Source: a virus
Virus record (IMG/VR): IMGVR_UViG_3300035212_000044
Location: 1-35,849 of that record
DNA length: 35,849 nucleotides
Strand: one strand, 5' to 3'
Part shown: piece by piece, positions 22,453-29,853 of the stretch
Layout: each line of letters starts with the position of its first letter
Numbering within the stretch: position 1 is the first letter of the stretch
Position numbers and translations under genes: made by a program
The notes under the pieces: generated by a model
Database searches by the model: none
What the model saw: only the letters and a program-made list of their open reading frames with translations
Told to the model about the DNA's origin: nothing

Positions 22453-22826
22453 TGGACGACAGCACCATTATCCGTCTGGCCCACCAAGCCGCACACGACG
22501 AGTTGTCCATTGCTGTGTTCACCGTCAACGAGTTGCACCGCTTTGCTGAACTGGTGATTGAAGAGCACTGCAAGGCTCCCCAACAACCCCGAGGTGTCAT
22601 GGTCATGCCCATGAGTTTTGAGGGTGACATCAATCTGATCTGCCACCTTGACTACGAGCCAGCCTTTGCGGGTTCACGTGACGAGCCTGGTTGCCCTGAA
22701 AGTATCACCCTCGACAGCGCCTACCACTACGGTCGGGATATCGCTCACTTGCTGTCAGAGGATATCGTTGAGGAAATTGAGCAAGCCGCATTAAAACAAA
22801 TCGAGGAAGACCAAAATGATTTCTGA
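22449..22826 (+). CDS. Conserved early phage protein of unknown function
   Basis: 125 aa from the ATG at 22449 (or the adjacent ATG at 22452), with a GGAGG site about five bases upstream. A frame running further upstream has no such support. The N-terminal helix part (TIIRLAHQAAHDE ... ELHRFAELVIEEH) and the later LDYEPAFAGSRDEPG and DSAYHYGRDIAHLLSEDIVE segments recall small phage proteins made with recombination or replication functions. It is acidic and has no enzymatic motif. The end overlaps the next gene by 11 bp. Confidence 0.72.
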   Translation: MMDDSTIIRLAHQAAHDELSIAVFTVNELHRFAELVIEEHCKAPQQPRGVMVMPMSFEGDINLICHLDYEPAFAGSRDEPGCPESITLDSAYHYGRDIAHLLSEDIVEEIEQAALKQIEEDQNDF

Positions 22827-23181
22827 ACTGACCGCACAACTGCGTCAAGCCAAGCTGGCCGAAGCCACCGCCAAGGCCGAGCGCCTGCGCCTTGAAGACC
22901 TGATTGAAAAGCAATTCACCAAGCCAGATGGCGGTGAAGGCACACACACCGACGAGGAGGTCAAGATCACCTGGAAGATCAACCGCACGGTTGACACGGC
23001 CAAGGTGCAAGCCGGCTGGGACACACTGAAACCCAACGCCCAGAGTGCTTTCCGCTGGAAGGCCGAGGTAGACCTGACGCACCTGCGTGCCTTAAAAGAT
23101 TTGGATTCGGCAGCCTACGCACAAGCCGCTGAATACATCACTAGCAAACCTGCAAAACCCACCATTGAACTCAAGGACTGA
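22816..23181 (+). CDS. Coiled-coil early protein, DUF7173-like
   Basis: 121 aa. Residues 1-40 are a charged coiled coil (ISELTAQLRQAKLAEATAKA, then ERLRLEDLIEKQF). Then comes a small domain with KITWKINRTVDTAKVQAGWD and FRWKAEVDLTHLRAL. Similar proteins lie directly upstream of phage RecA-like or Sak4 ATPases, as here with a 1-bp gap. It may be an accessory protein for recombination. The DUF7173 name is from memory. Confidence 0.72.
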   Translation: MISELTAQLRQAKLAEATAKAERLRLEDLIEKQFTKPDGGEGTHTDEEVKITWKINRTVDTAKVQAGWDTLKPNAQSAFRWKAEVDLTHLRALKDLDSAAYAQAAEYITSKPAKPTIELKD

Positions 23182-23182
23182 T

Positions 23183-23926
23183 ATGTTTGATTTGAAATCC
23201 ATCTCTAAGACGCGCCGAGTGCGCAGCCCCAAAATCGTGATCGTTGGTCAAGGCAAGATCGGCAAGACCACCTTTGCCGCTATGGCGCCAAACGCCATTG
23301 GCATTTTGACCGAGGACGGCGCTGACGCTGTGGATGCCAACGCATTCCCACTGGCGACCAGCTTGGCCGAGGTTTACACGGCCATTGATACGCTGATCAA
23401 CCAAGACCATGAGTTCCAGACTCTGTTTATTGACTCGCTCGATTGGCTTGAGCCACTGGTGCAAGACCATGTGTGCAAGGCCAACAACTGGAAGAACATT
23501 GAGCAGCCAGGATTTGGCAAGGGCTACATTGCCGCAGCCGAAGAGTGGCGCAACCTGTTGTCTGGTCTTGAGGTGCTGCGCTCCAGCAAGGGCATGGGCA
23601 TCATTTTGATTGCTCACGACAAGATCAAGAGAGTTGAAGACCCGTTGACAGAGGGCTATGACAGCCATGTTTTGAAGCTGCATGACCGTGCTGCTGGCTT
23701 GGTCCAAGAATGGGCTGACGTTGTTGGCTACGCAGGGTATCGCATCTTTACCAGTAAAACAGACGCTGGCTTTGGCAACAAAGAAACCAAGGCCACCACC
23801 ACTGGTGAGCGCATCTTGCACGTTGAACCTCACCCGGCTCATTGCGGTGGCAACCGCTTTGGCCTTACCAATATGCCGCTTGACTGGGCGGCATTCCAAG
23901 ACGCACTGACCACAGCGCAGTCTTGA
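23183..23926 (+). CDS. RecA-like ATPase, Sak4/AAA_24 type
   Basis: 247 aa from the ATG at 23183, one base after the previous stop; a frame from 23165 overlaps the upstream gene and is less likely. Walker A GQGKIGKTT is at 22-30, Walker B TLFIDSLDWL at about 80-89, and GIILIAHDKI near 141-150 is the sensor strand. Phage proteins of this kind are thought to anneal or exchange single strands (Sak4) with a partner ssDNA-binding protein. The DUF669 gene that follows fits that pair, and the Cas4-like nuclease completes a recombination set. No lid or zinc insert is seen. Confidence 0.82.
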   Translation: MFDLKSISKTRRVRSPKIVIVGQGKIGKTTFAAMAPNAIGILTEDGADAVDANAFPLATSLAEVYTAIDTLINQDHEFQTLFIDSLDWLEPLVQDHVCKANNWKNIEQPGFGKGYIAAAEEWRNLLSGLEVLRSSKGMGIILIAHDKIKRVEDPLTEGYDSHVLKLHDRAAGLVQEWADVVGYAGYRIFTSKTDAGFGNKETKATTTGERILHVEPHPAHCGGNRFGLTNMPLDWAAFQDALTTAQS

Positions 23927-23962
23927 TCACTCAGTTCGTAACTTTAACTTTGAAAGAAAACA

Positions 23963-24442
23963 ATGGCACATTTTAATTTTGACGCCTCGCAAGTGGCACC
24001 CCAGGCATCCAACGGCCCAATCCCTGCTGGCACTTATCTGGCACACATCACAGAGTCTGACGTTGCGCCCTTGCGCTCGGGCAACGGCACTGGCTTGAAG
24101 CTGACGTTTGAGATCATTGACGGCCAGTACAAGGGCCGCAAGGTGTGGGACAACTTGAACATCCAGCACAGCAACGAAGACACGCAGCGCATTGCCCAGT
24201 CGCAACTGTCTGCGCTGTGTCACGCCGTGAACGTGATCAAGCTGCAAGACACTGCTGCCCTGCATATGAAGCCGGTCAGCATCAAGGTGGTGGTGCGTGA
24301 GGCCAAGGGTGAGTATCAGGCCAGCAACAACATCAAAGGCTACGAAGCCGCTGGTGGTATTCGTCCGGCTGCACCAGCCTTTGTGGCGCAGGCCGAAGAA
24401 GCACAAGCCAAGCCGAGCGCACCAGCCTGGGCCAAGAAGTAA
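23963..24442 (+). CDS. DUF669-type ssDNA-binding protein
   Basis: 159 aa. The core (GPIPAGTYLAHITESDVAPL, then GTGLKLTFEIIDGQYKGRKV and WDNLNIQHSNEDTQRIAQSQ) is characteristic of DUF669, an OB-fold-like family that works as phage SSB. The C-terminus is Ala- and Pro-rich and ends PAWAKK, a flexible tail for partner contacts. It lies between the RecA-like ATPase and the Cas4-like nuclease, which supports a role in annealing and replication. Confidence 0.85.
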   Translation: MAHFNFDASQVAPQASNGPIPAGTYLAHITESDVAPLRSGNGTGLKLTFEIIDGQYKGRKVWDNLNIQHSNEDTQRIAQSQLSALCHAVNVIKLQDTAALHMKPVSIKVVVREAKGEYQASNNIKGYEAAGGIRPAAPAFVAQAEEAQAKPSAPAWAKK

Positions 24443-24445
24443 ATC

Positions 24446-25528
24446 ATGGCCGCACTTCCACAATCTGTTGTGGACCCTGTGGCCGATGCCATCTTTGCCA
24501 GTTACAAGGCAAAGTATGGCGCCGAGTCACAGCGCCCCTATCTTGGTGCCAGTGCGATTGGCAAGCCCTGCTTGCGCCAGCACTGGTACAGTTTTCGGTG
24601 GTCCAAGCCTGCCGAGTTTTCTGGCCGCTTGTATCGAGTTTTCCAGACGGGTCACCTGCAAGAGCCGCGCATCTACGCTGACCTGGCTGCGATTGGCTGC
24701 ACCGTGTATGACATGGATCCATCGACCGGCAAGCAGTGGTCGTTCACAGAACCAACCAGTGGCAACCATTTCAAGGGCAATGCTGACGGCATTGTGACTG
24801 GCCTGCCGCAAGCGCCGAAGTCGCCGCATGTGCTGGAGATCAAGACGGCATCAGACAAGATGTTCAAGGAGATGCAAAAGTCTGGAGTCAAGAAGGCCAA
24901 GCCCGAGCACTACGCGCAGATGCAGATGTACATGAAGTGGAGCATTGACCTGTACGGTGAGAACGGCTGCACCCGCGCCATCTACATTGTGGTCAACAAG
25001 AACGATGAAGACATTTACACCGAGCGCCTTGAGTTTGACAAGGACGAAGCCAAAGCCATCATTGAAAAAGCCGTGGCGGTGATCACGGCCACCGAGCCGC
25101 CGGTGGGGATCAGCCAAGACCCGTCATGGTACGAGTGCAAGTTCTGCGATTACCACAGCATCTGCCACGGCACTGATGTGCCAGCGCCCACTTGCCGGTC
25201 ATGCGCCCATGCCACGCCAGAGATGGATGGCAATGCACGCTGGTCTTGCATGGAGCACCGAGCCGATTTGCCTGTTGACATTCAGCGCACTGGCTGTGAC
25301 TTGCACCGATACATTCCGATCTTGCTGTCCAAGAGCGCCACGCCAGTTGACCTAGTGCCTGGTGGTGTGGTGTATGAGATGGATGGCAAAAGGTTTGTCA
25401 ACGGCACGCCAGCCAACCATGCAACGCACATCAGCAGTGCTGAGATCCACGCTTGCAATGACAAGACGGTTTTGGTTGATGAGTTTGCCTTGGATCTCAG
25501 ACTTCAACACGGAGGACGATTTGTATGA
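24446..25528 (+). CDS. Cas4-like PD-(D/E)XK exonuclease with cysteine clusters
   Basis: 360 aa. The nuclease core shows D114 (GNADGI), E131-x-K133 (VLEIKTAS) and a QMQMYM helix near 158-163. C42 (IGKPCLRQHW) with C231-x2-C234-x5-C240 is the 4Fe-4S arrangement of Cas4/AddB-type nucleases. A second Cys group (C250, C253, C268, C284) follows and could hold zinc or a second cluster. No CRISPR array or other cas gene is near, so this is a phage recombination or replication exonuclease, not adaptive immunity. It is ATGA-coupled to the next gene. Confidence 0.83.
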   Translation: MAALPQSVVDPVADAIFASYKAKYGAESQRPYLGASAIGKPCLRQHWYSFRWSKPAEFSGRLYRVFQTGHLQEPRIYADLAAIGCTVYDMDPSTGKQWSFTEPTSGNHFKGNADGIVTGLPQAPKSPHVLEIKTASDKMFKEMQKSGVKKAKPEHYAQMQMYMKWSIDLYGENGCTRAIYIVVNKNDEDIYTERLEFDKDEAKAIIEKAVAVITATEPPVGISQDPSWYECKFCDYHSICHGTDVPAPTCRSCAHATPEMDGNARWSCMEHRADLPVDIQRTGCDLHRYIPILLSKSATPVDLVPGGVVYEMDGKRFVNGTPANHATHISSAEIHACNDKTVLVDEFALDLRLQHGGRFV

Positions 25529-25683
25529 CACCCCCACCCATCCAAGACATCACCTTGCGTGACTATTTCGCCGCTGCTGCATTGACTGGTTTGCTTGCCA
25601 ACGGTGATCGTTTGACCGCAGTTAAACAAGCCTTGAAGTTGGCCGATCAGATGATCAAGGAGCGTCAAAATGCAGCTTCGTGA
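25525..25683 (+). CDS. Small phage protein of unknown function (52 aa)
   Basis: It starts at the ATGA overlap with the Cas4-like gene and ends inside the helicase gene (14-bp overlap). The sequence (MTPPPIQDITLRDYFAAAAL, then TGLLANGDRLTAVKQALKLA and DQMIKERQNAAS) is one long helical segment. The LRDYFAAAAL-TGLLA pattern is common in small phage and bacterial proteins of unknown role. Confidence 0.7.
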   Translation: MTPPPIQDITLRDYFAAAALTGLLANGDRLTAVKQALKLADQMIKERQNAAS

Positions 25684-27322
25684 ATATCAAAACCGCACGA
25701 TCAGTGACCTGTTTGATTGGTGGACCAAGCACCAGAGCCATGAAGAGATCCCCTTGCTGGTGCTGCCCACTGGCTCTGGCAAGTCGGTGATCTGCGCTGA
25801 GATCGTGCGCCAGATGTGGGACCAGTGGCCTGAGTACCGGCCACGCACGGTGGTGTTGGTGCCCAGCAAGGAGTTGGCCGAGCAGAACGCAGCCAAGTTG
25901 CAGGCATTGCTGCCTGACAACATCCATGTGGGCTTTGTCAGCGCCAGCCTGGGCAAGAAGCAGCACCACGCTGACGTGATTGTTGCCACCATTGGCAGCA
26001 TCCACAAATCAGCACACCTGCTGGGTGACATCAAGGTGGTGATCATTGACGAGGCCCACCTTGTCAGCACCAAGGCGTCTGACGCTGGCATGTACCGCAC
26101 GTTTCTGTCCAAGCTGGGCGAGATCTGCCAGTTCCGCACGGTGGGCATGACGGCTACACCGTTCAGAGGTAACCAGGTGTGGCTGACCGATGGCGATGAG
26201 CCGCTGTTTACTGGCATTGCGTCCAACGTCACCATGCGTGAGTTGCTGGACCAGAAGTTTCTGTCACCACTGGTGCCACCGCCAGTGCAGATGGTCACCA
26301 AGATTGACGCCAGCCAAGTGGGCATCTCCAATGGTGACTACAAGATTGGCGAACTGTCTGAGGTGGTGGACAGCTATCTGCTGCAAGTGGCGCAAGAAGC
26401 CGTTGTAATGGCCCAGCATCGACGCAAATGGATTGCCTTTACACCAAGTGTTGCCAACGCTGAAAGCCTGTCAGACAAGCTGAATGAGCGAGGCATTGTC
26501 AGCGCCGTGGTTTGTGGCGAGACACCGGCACAAGAGCGTGAAGACTTGATCCGTGACTTTAAGGCGCATCAGGTCCATTGCTTGGTGACTGTGCTGGCGC
26601 TGTCCACTGGCTTTGATGTGCCGGACGTTGACTGCATCATCTGGTGCCGGCCCACCAAGTCGCCAGTGCTGTATGTGCAGGGCATGGGCAGGGGCACACG
26701 TATTTCAGATGGCAAGGATGATTGCTTGGTGCTGGACTTTACTGACACCGTTGAGCGCCTTGGCCCCGTTGACATCATCAAGGGCAAAAGCCGTGGCAAG
26801 AGAACTGGTGACCAGTCTGCACCGTTTTGCATCTGCCCAGAGTGCGGTGAGCGCAACGCACCGGCAGCACTGGTGTGCGCTGCTTGTGGTGGCACGATCA
26901 AAGAGCCAGAGGTGGCAAAGCCGATAGATGCCAAGCTGTCTTACGCTGCCTTGTTGTCAGCGCAACAGCAGGCCGTTAACACTTGGCACGATGTCACCAG
27001 GGTTGAGTACAAGCTGCACCGCAAACCCGGCAAGCCCGACAGCGTGCGAGTGGATTACTACGATGGCCTGCTGCGCTGCGCCAGTGAGTGGGTGTGCTTA
27101 GATCATGGTGGCTTTGCAAGAAGCAAGGCGCTGAACTGGTGCGACCAACGCAATGGATGCCAAACCACCACCGAAGAATTGCTTGACACCGGCTACACAC
27201 TGAAAACACCCACCCGCATTTCCACCCGCAAGAACGGAAAATTTACAGAGGTTAAAGAATATGAATTTAGTCGAACTGAACGCTATCAAAACGCATTTGA
27301 AGAAGCAACTGAAGGACATTGA
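25670..27322 (+). CDS. Superfamily 2 DEAH helicase with a zinc ribbon (RadD-like)
   Basis: 550 aa. Motif I PTGSGKS at 33-39, DEAH at 127-130, TATP at 161-164, and motif VI QGMGRGTR at 337-344 give a complete SF2 core. A four-Cys zinc ribbon (C389-x2-C392, C403-x2-C406) follows, then a 140-residue C-terminal domain. The layout resembles RadD/YejH-type repair helicases. It probably remodels branched or recombination intermediates together with the ATPase, SSB and nuclease encoded just before it. The next gene starts 62 bp before its stop. Confidence 0.88.
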   Translation: MQLREYQNRTISDLFDWWTKHQSHEEIPLLVLPTGSGKSVICAEIVRQMWDQWPEYRPRTVVLVPSKELAEQNAAKLQALLPDNIHVGFVSASLGKKQHHADVIVATIGSIHKSAHLLGDIKVVIIDEAHLVSTKASDAGMYRTFLSKLGEICQFRTVGMTATPFRGNQVWLTDGDEPLFTGIASNVTMRELLDQKFLSPLVPPPVQMVTKIDASQVGISNGDYKIGELSEVVDSYLLQVAQEAVVMAQHRRKWIAFTPSVANAESLSDKLNERGIVSAVVCGETPAQEREDLIRDFKAHQVHCLVTVLALSTGFDVPDVDCIIWCRPTKSPVLYVQGMGRGTRISDGKDDCLVLDFTDTVERLGPVDIIKGKSRGKRTGDQSAPFCICPECGERNAPAALVCAACGGTIKEPEVAKPIDAKLSYAALLSAQQQAVNTWHDVTRVEYKLHRKPGKPDSVRVDYYDGLLRCASEWVCLDHGGFARSKALNWCDQRNGCQTTTEELLDTGYTLKTPTRISTRKNGKFTEVKEYEFSRTERYQNAFEEATEGH

Positions 27323-27464
27323 GTCCATCCAAGTCACTTGCCTGCGCTGTGAGCATTTGCAATCTGGCAACGTATGCCAAAAGTTTGATGCCAGGCCACC
27401 GGCTGAGTGGTTGCACGGCACCGTGGACTGTGAGCACTGGGCATGGGATAACATCCCGTTCTAG
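27261..27464 (+). CDS. Small Cys-rich protein, possible zinc-binding
   Basis: 67 aa. The ATG at 27261 lies inside the helicase gene, with GAGG about nine bases upstream. A helical start (ELNAIKTHLKKQLKDIESIQ) is followed by CLRCEHLQSGNVCQKFDA, and then a GTVDCEHW segment. Cys/His spacing (C27, C30, H32, C39, C57, H59) is consistent with a small zinc domain. Related short proteins follow helicase genes in other phages. Function unknown. The operator-bearing promoter at 27460 begins at its stop. Confidence 0.75.
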   Translation: MNLVELNAIKTHLKKQLKDIESIQVTCLRCEHLQSGNVCQKFDARPPAEWLHGTVDCEHWAWDNIPF

Positions 27465-27478
27465 CAATATGCTAGACT
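27460..27478 (+). promoter_or_regulatory. Promoter with operator copy 5
   Basis: A perfect TCTAGC-AATAT-GCTAGA palindrome (27460-27476) overlaps a -10-like TAGACT (27473-27478). No good -35 is present at the right distance. It starts at the stop codon of the upstream gene, so it would give the second half of the early operon its own regulated promoter. Confidence 0.6.
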
Positions 27479-27511
27479 GTATGCGTGTCAACCAAACATA
27501 GGAGCAAACAC

Positions 27512-27772
27512 ATGAATGATTTACCCATCACGATGGAAGAAGACGAAGCATTTAATGCGTTGGACAAGCAAGTCGCTGGCAACCATTACAAGGATCTGCC
27601 GATCCAGCCAGTTGAGTACATACACGCCAATGCACTGGGTTACTTTGAGGGCAACGTGGTCAAGTACATCAGCCGCTGGCGCAAAAAGAACGGCATGGCT
27701 GATTTGGAGAAGGCCAAGCACTACATCGAGTTGTTGATCGAACTAGAGACACGCCACCAAGGAGCCAAATAA
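27512..27772 (+). CDS. DUF3310-family protein
   Basis: 86 aa from the ATG at 27512, supported by AGGAG at 27500-27504. A GTG at 27485, 6 bp after the -10, would add nine residues if a leaderless message is used. The conserved core (HYKDLPIQPVEYIHANALGY, then FEGNVVKYISRWRKKNGMAD and LEKAKHYIELLIE) is DUF3310, a phage family sometimes linked to nucleotide metabolism. The biochemical role is not settled. It is the first gene after operator copy 5 and is TAATG-coupled to the next. Confidence 0.83.
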   Translation: MNDLPITMEEDEAFNALDKQVAGNHYKDLPIQPVEYIHANALGYFEGNVVKYISRWRKKNGMADLEKAKHYIELLIELETRHQGAK

Positions 27773-27981
27773 TGATCCGTCAAACCATTGAGTGGGTGAA
27801 AAGCGCCTACGCCACACCGACCGCTGAATCGCTGGCGCTGCGTGAACTGGAGGACAGCAAGCGCAGGCTGCTGGAGGCCCAGACAGCGCGTGAATACGCC
27901 GACAGCATGTGCAAGTACCGCGAGGCGCAGATCAAGCGCCTGACGGCCTATTTGCACAAGGCCACTGAGGAGCAGGCATGA
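27772..27981 (+). CDS. Short coiled-coil phage protein
   Basis: 69 aa, nearly all helical (TAESLALRELEDSKRRLLEA, then QTAREYADSMCKYREAQIKR and a LTAYLHKA end). This is a typical single coiled coil that probably dimerises. It is encoded in a string of overlapping small genes after DUF3310. No other feature is visible. Confidence 0.7.
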   Translation: MIRQTIEWVKSAYATPTAESLALRELEDSKRRLLEAQTAREYADSMCKYREAQIKRLTAYLHKATEEQA

Positions 27982-28196
27982 AAGACGAAGCACTACGCAT
28001 GGCGCTGGAGGCGTTGGAAGCTGCAACACGATACGGCGCTGGGGGATTTGAGAATGCAAAAGACGCCCTGCGAGAAGCACAGGCTGCACAGCCAGCCGTG
28101 CCTGATGCGTTTGGAACGCGAGAGGGTGAGCATCCCCAATATGTGCAGGGCTGGAACGATTGCAGGGCAGAGATGCTGAAAGGAATGAAACCATGA
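27978..28196 (+). CDS. Small conserved phage protein
   Basis: 72 aa. An N-terminal helix (DEALRMALEALEAATRYGAG, then GFENAKDALREAQAAQ) is joined by a Pro/Ala linker to a short motif (HPQYVQGWNDCRAEMLKGM). That last motif is frequent at the end of small phage proteins. It is ATGA-coupled on both sides. Function unknown. Confidence 0.7.
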   Translation: MKDEALRMALEALEAATRYGAGGFENAKDALREAQAAQPAVPDAFGTREGEHPQYVQGWNDCRAEMLKGMKP

Positions 28197-28312
28197 ACCA
28201 ATGTAAACACCGCTGGATACTGACCCCAGTGCCAGACCGCAACCACTACCGTTACCAATGCGCCAAGTGCAACGAAACGGCATGGGCCATGCTGAAGGGG
28301 AAGACTGAATGA
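28193..28312 (+). CDS. Tiny possible zinc-ribbon protein (39 aa)
   Basis: It starts at the ATGA overlap with the previous gene and ends at the ATGA overlap with the next. The sequence MNQCKHRWILTPVPDRNHYR, then YQCAKCNETAWAMLKGKTE, has C4, H6, C23 and C26, the C-x-H ... C-x2-C pattern of a miniature zinc ribbon. The aromatic and basic residues could contact nucleic acid. It is probably real given the coupling and the motif. Confidence 0.62.
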   Translation: MNQCKHRWILTPVPDRNHYRYQCAKCNETAWAMLKGKTE

Positions 28313-28953
28313 GCTACATCATTGCATCGCTGCCACCACTCAAGTGCTTTGTGCGCCGCGAGTTCTTGTACAACCACACCAAAGGCTTTGGCGAGTTGGA
28401 GCCTGCCATCTGGGTCAGCATCAAGGCGCTGCGCGGCCAAGTGTTCCGCATCGAGTCGCTGCTGCCCAACTACGGCGCTCTGTACGACAAGTTGCCCTTA
28501 CACGCTTACGTGTGGCGTGAGGACTACGATGCCACTGAAGACGGTGACCTGCCCATTGACGCCCTGCAACTGTGGGATTGCATGGGCTACCGCTTCACTG
28601 TCTGCGAGAAGATTGGCCTGCGCAACCTCGGGGTCAAGTTCTTGGGCAAGGACAAGCAGTGGCACCACGGGCGCTACCTGTTCACTGTGGACTTCTGCGC
28701 TGACGGCCAGGATCTCGACACAGGGTTTACCGAGCAGGCTGAGGAGCACAAGAGCTTCAACTTCATCCAACTGGAGAACGGCCAGTTCGCCTGTCAGCCC
28801 AACAACCGGTGCCTCTGGTACGACCAGAGCCTGATCCCTGCGGAGGTGAAGTTCCCTGACTTCCATGCTGCCAAAACATTCTGGACCGTAGACGGCACAC
28901 GCAAGTGGTCCGCGGGCGACGATTGGTTTTACGACATCCAAGAGCGCACATGA
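28309..28953 (+). CDS. Conserved phage protein of unknown function (214 aa)
   Basis: A compact protein with many aromatics and no helix-turn-helix, nuclease or NTP-binding motif that I can recognise. Conserved-looking segments are LKCFVRREFLYNHTKGFGEL, then PAIWVSIKALRGQVFRIESL, YGALYDKLPLHAYVWRED, GRYLFTVDFCAD and EEHKSFNFIQLENGQFACQP followed by NNRCLWYD. From memory, relatives occur in phages of quite different morphology, suggesting a general intracellular job and not a virion role. It is ATGA-coupled to its neighbours. Confidence 0.75.
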   Translation: MSYIIASLPPLKCFVRREFLYNHTKGFGELEPAIWVSIKALRGQVFRIESLLPNYGALYDKLPLHAYVWREDYDATEDGDLPIDALQLWDCMGYRFTVCEKIGLRNLGVKFLGKDKQWHHGRYLFTVDFCADGQDLDTGFTEQAEEHKSFNFIQLENGQFACQPNNRCLWYDQSLIPAEVKFPDFHAAKTFWTVDGTRKWSAGDDWFYDIQERT

Positions 28954-29207
28954 CAGCCAAACTCTACCGTGCCCCGGTCGTCACGCTGGCGCTGACCGAG
29001 GCCCAAGTCGCAGCGATCACCGAGCCTGCGCTTGCGGGCCTACGCAAAGAGCATGAGCGCATCCTAAAGCGTGAGGCTAGGAAGCTGGACAAGGCGATCG
29101 CAGCGGCCAAAGAAGCCGCTGCTGACTACCAACGCACCCGTACCTTGGCACTTAAGGCGCAGGGCGAGATACGCGATCTGAAACACAAACTGAGGGAGTT
29201 CCAATGA
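28950..29207 (+). CDS. Small helical, Lys/Ala-rich phage protein
   Basis: 85 aa from the ATG at 28950 (ATGA overlap with the upstream stop; a frame from 28905 would intrude into that gene). Residues 10-85 are a long charged helix (EPALAGLRKEHERILKREAR, then KLDKAIAAAKEAAADYQRTR and a Lys-rich end), probably coiled coil. Function unknown. Confidence 0.68.
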   Translation: MTAKLYRAPVVTLALTEAQVAAITEPALAGLRKEHERILKREARKLDKAIAAAKEAAADYQRTRTLALKAQGEIRDLKHKLREFQ

Positions 29208-29428
29208 ATTGCTGCGATGAATACTGTGCAAACTACGGATGCAACCAAGGCCGCAACTGCCCGGTGCGTGTGGCTAAGTACAAGCCCGTGATGCGGGCCG
29301 CTGACCCGCTGCCCACGTCTGTCTGGCGTCAGCAGCTTCGATACTTGGCCGAGTGGATGCTGCTGGGCATTGTTGGCGTGGTGTGGCTGACGTTCTTGGC
29401 AACTTGCGTGTACTTTTACGCAAACTGA
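29204..29428 (+). CDS. Small Cys-rich single-pass membrane protein
   Basis: 74 aa. The N-terminus is unusually Cys-dense (MNCCDEYCANYGCNQGRNCP: six Cys in 20 residues), possibly a metal site. Residues 47-72 are one hydrophobic helix (LAEWMLLGIVGVVWLTFLAT). It is the last gene of the early operon, and its stop runs 13 bp into the converging lysin gene, so the two transcripts overlap tail to tail. Similar CNQGR-x-CP proteins occur in other phages of beta- and gammaproteobacteria, as I recall. Confidence 0.72.
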   Translation: MNCCDEYCANYGCNQGRNCPVRVAKYKPVMRAADPLPTSVWRQQLRYLAEWMLLGIVGVVWLTFLATCVYFYAN

Positions 29429-29853
29429 CGCGCTCCAGCCTTGTCGATGATAAGCGCCTGCTTGCGGGGGCTGGTGTCCACGCTGTTGGGGATGCTGATG
29501 TGTGTCCAGCGGTCGAACTCTCGGATCACCTGATCGTAACTGATACCACTGGCGATGACCTTGCGCACCACTTCGTCTGGGGTCATACCGGGCACACGGA
29601 TGTCAGCAGCGCATCCAATGCGGTGCTGGCTGGTGTCCTTGCTGCCCACGGCATCGTTGACCTTTTTGGACCGAAAGGCCGAATTGATCATGACCGGCTT
29701 GCCGCCCAGCACCACTTTGACCTGCTCCAGAAAGTCAGCCAGTCGCTTGAGGTTCTCAAGTTCTGCATCGTTGGGGCTGTTGTCCCAGCCGTTGCGCTCG
29801 GCTGACTCGGAAGCCGTCAACTCGTCAAGGGTGAAGTTGGGTGTCAGGTTCAT
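29416..29853 (-). CDS. Endolysin, M15 peptidase family
   Basis: 145 aa. The zinc ligands are clear: H77 and D84 in SQHRIGCAADI, and H118 in WTHISI. INSAFRSKKVNDAVG is the usual substrate-loop region. Such L-alanyl-D-glutamate or D-Ala-D-Ala-type peptidases cut the peptide stems of peptidoglycan. There is no signal peptide, so release needs the holin encoded directly upstream (ATGA overlap at 29850). It is the last gene of the late unit and converges with the early operon. Confidence 0.88.
   Translation of the reverse strand: MNLTPNFTLDELTASESAERNGWDNSPNDAELENLKRLADFLEQVKVVLGGKPVMINSAFRSKKVNDAVGSKDTSQHRIGCAADIRVPGMTPDEVVRKVIASGISYDQVIREFDRWTHISIPNSVDTSPRKQALIIDKAGARQFA

Noticed and set aside
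24446-25528. Cas4 as part of a CRISPR system
   Set aside because: It sits among phage recombination genes with no other cas genes; Cas4-like nucleases are common in phages.
29416-29428. Bidirectional terminator at the convergent gene ends
   Set aside because: The genes overlap and no convincing hairpin with a T run is visible there.
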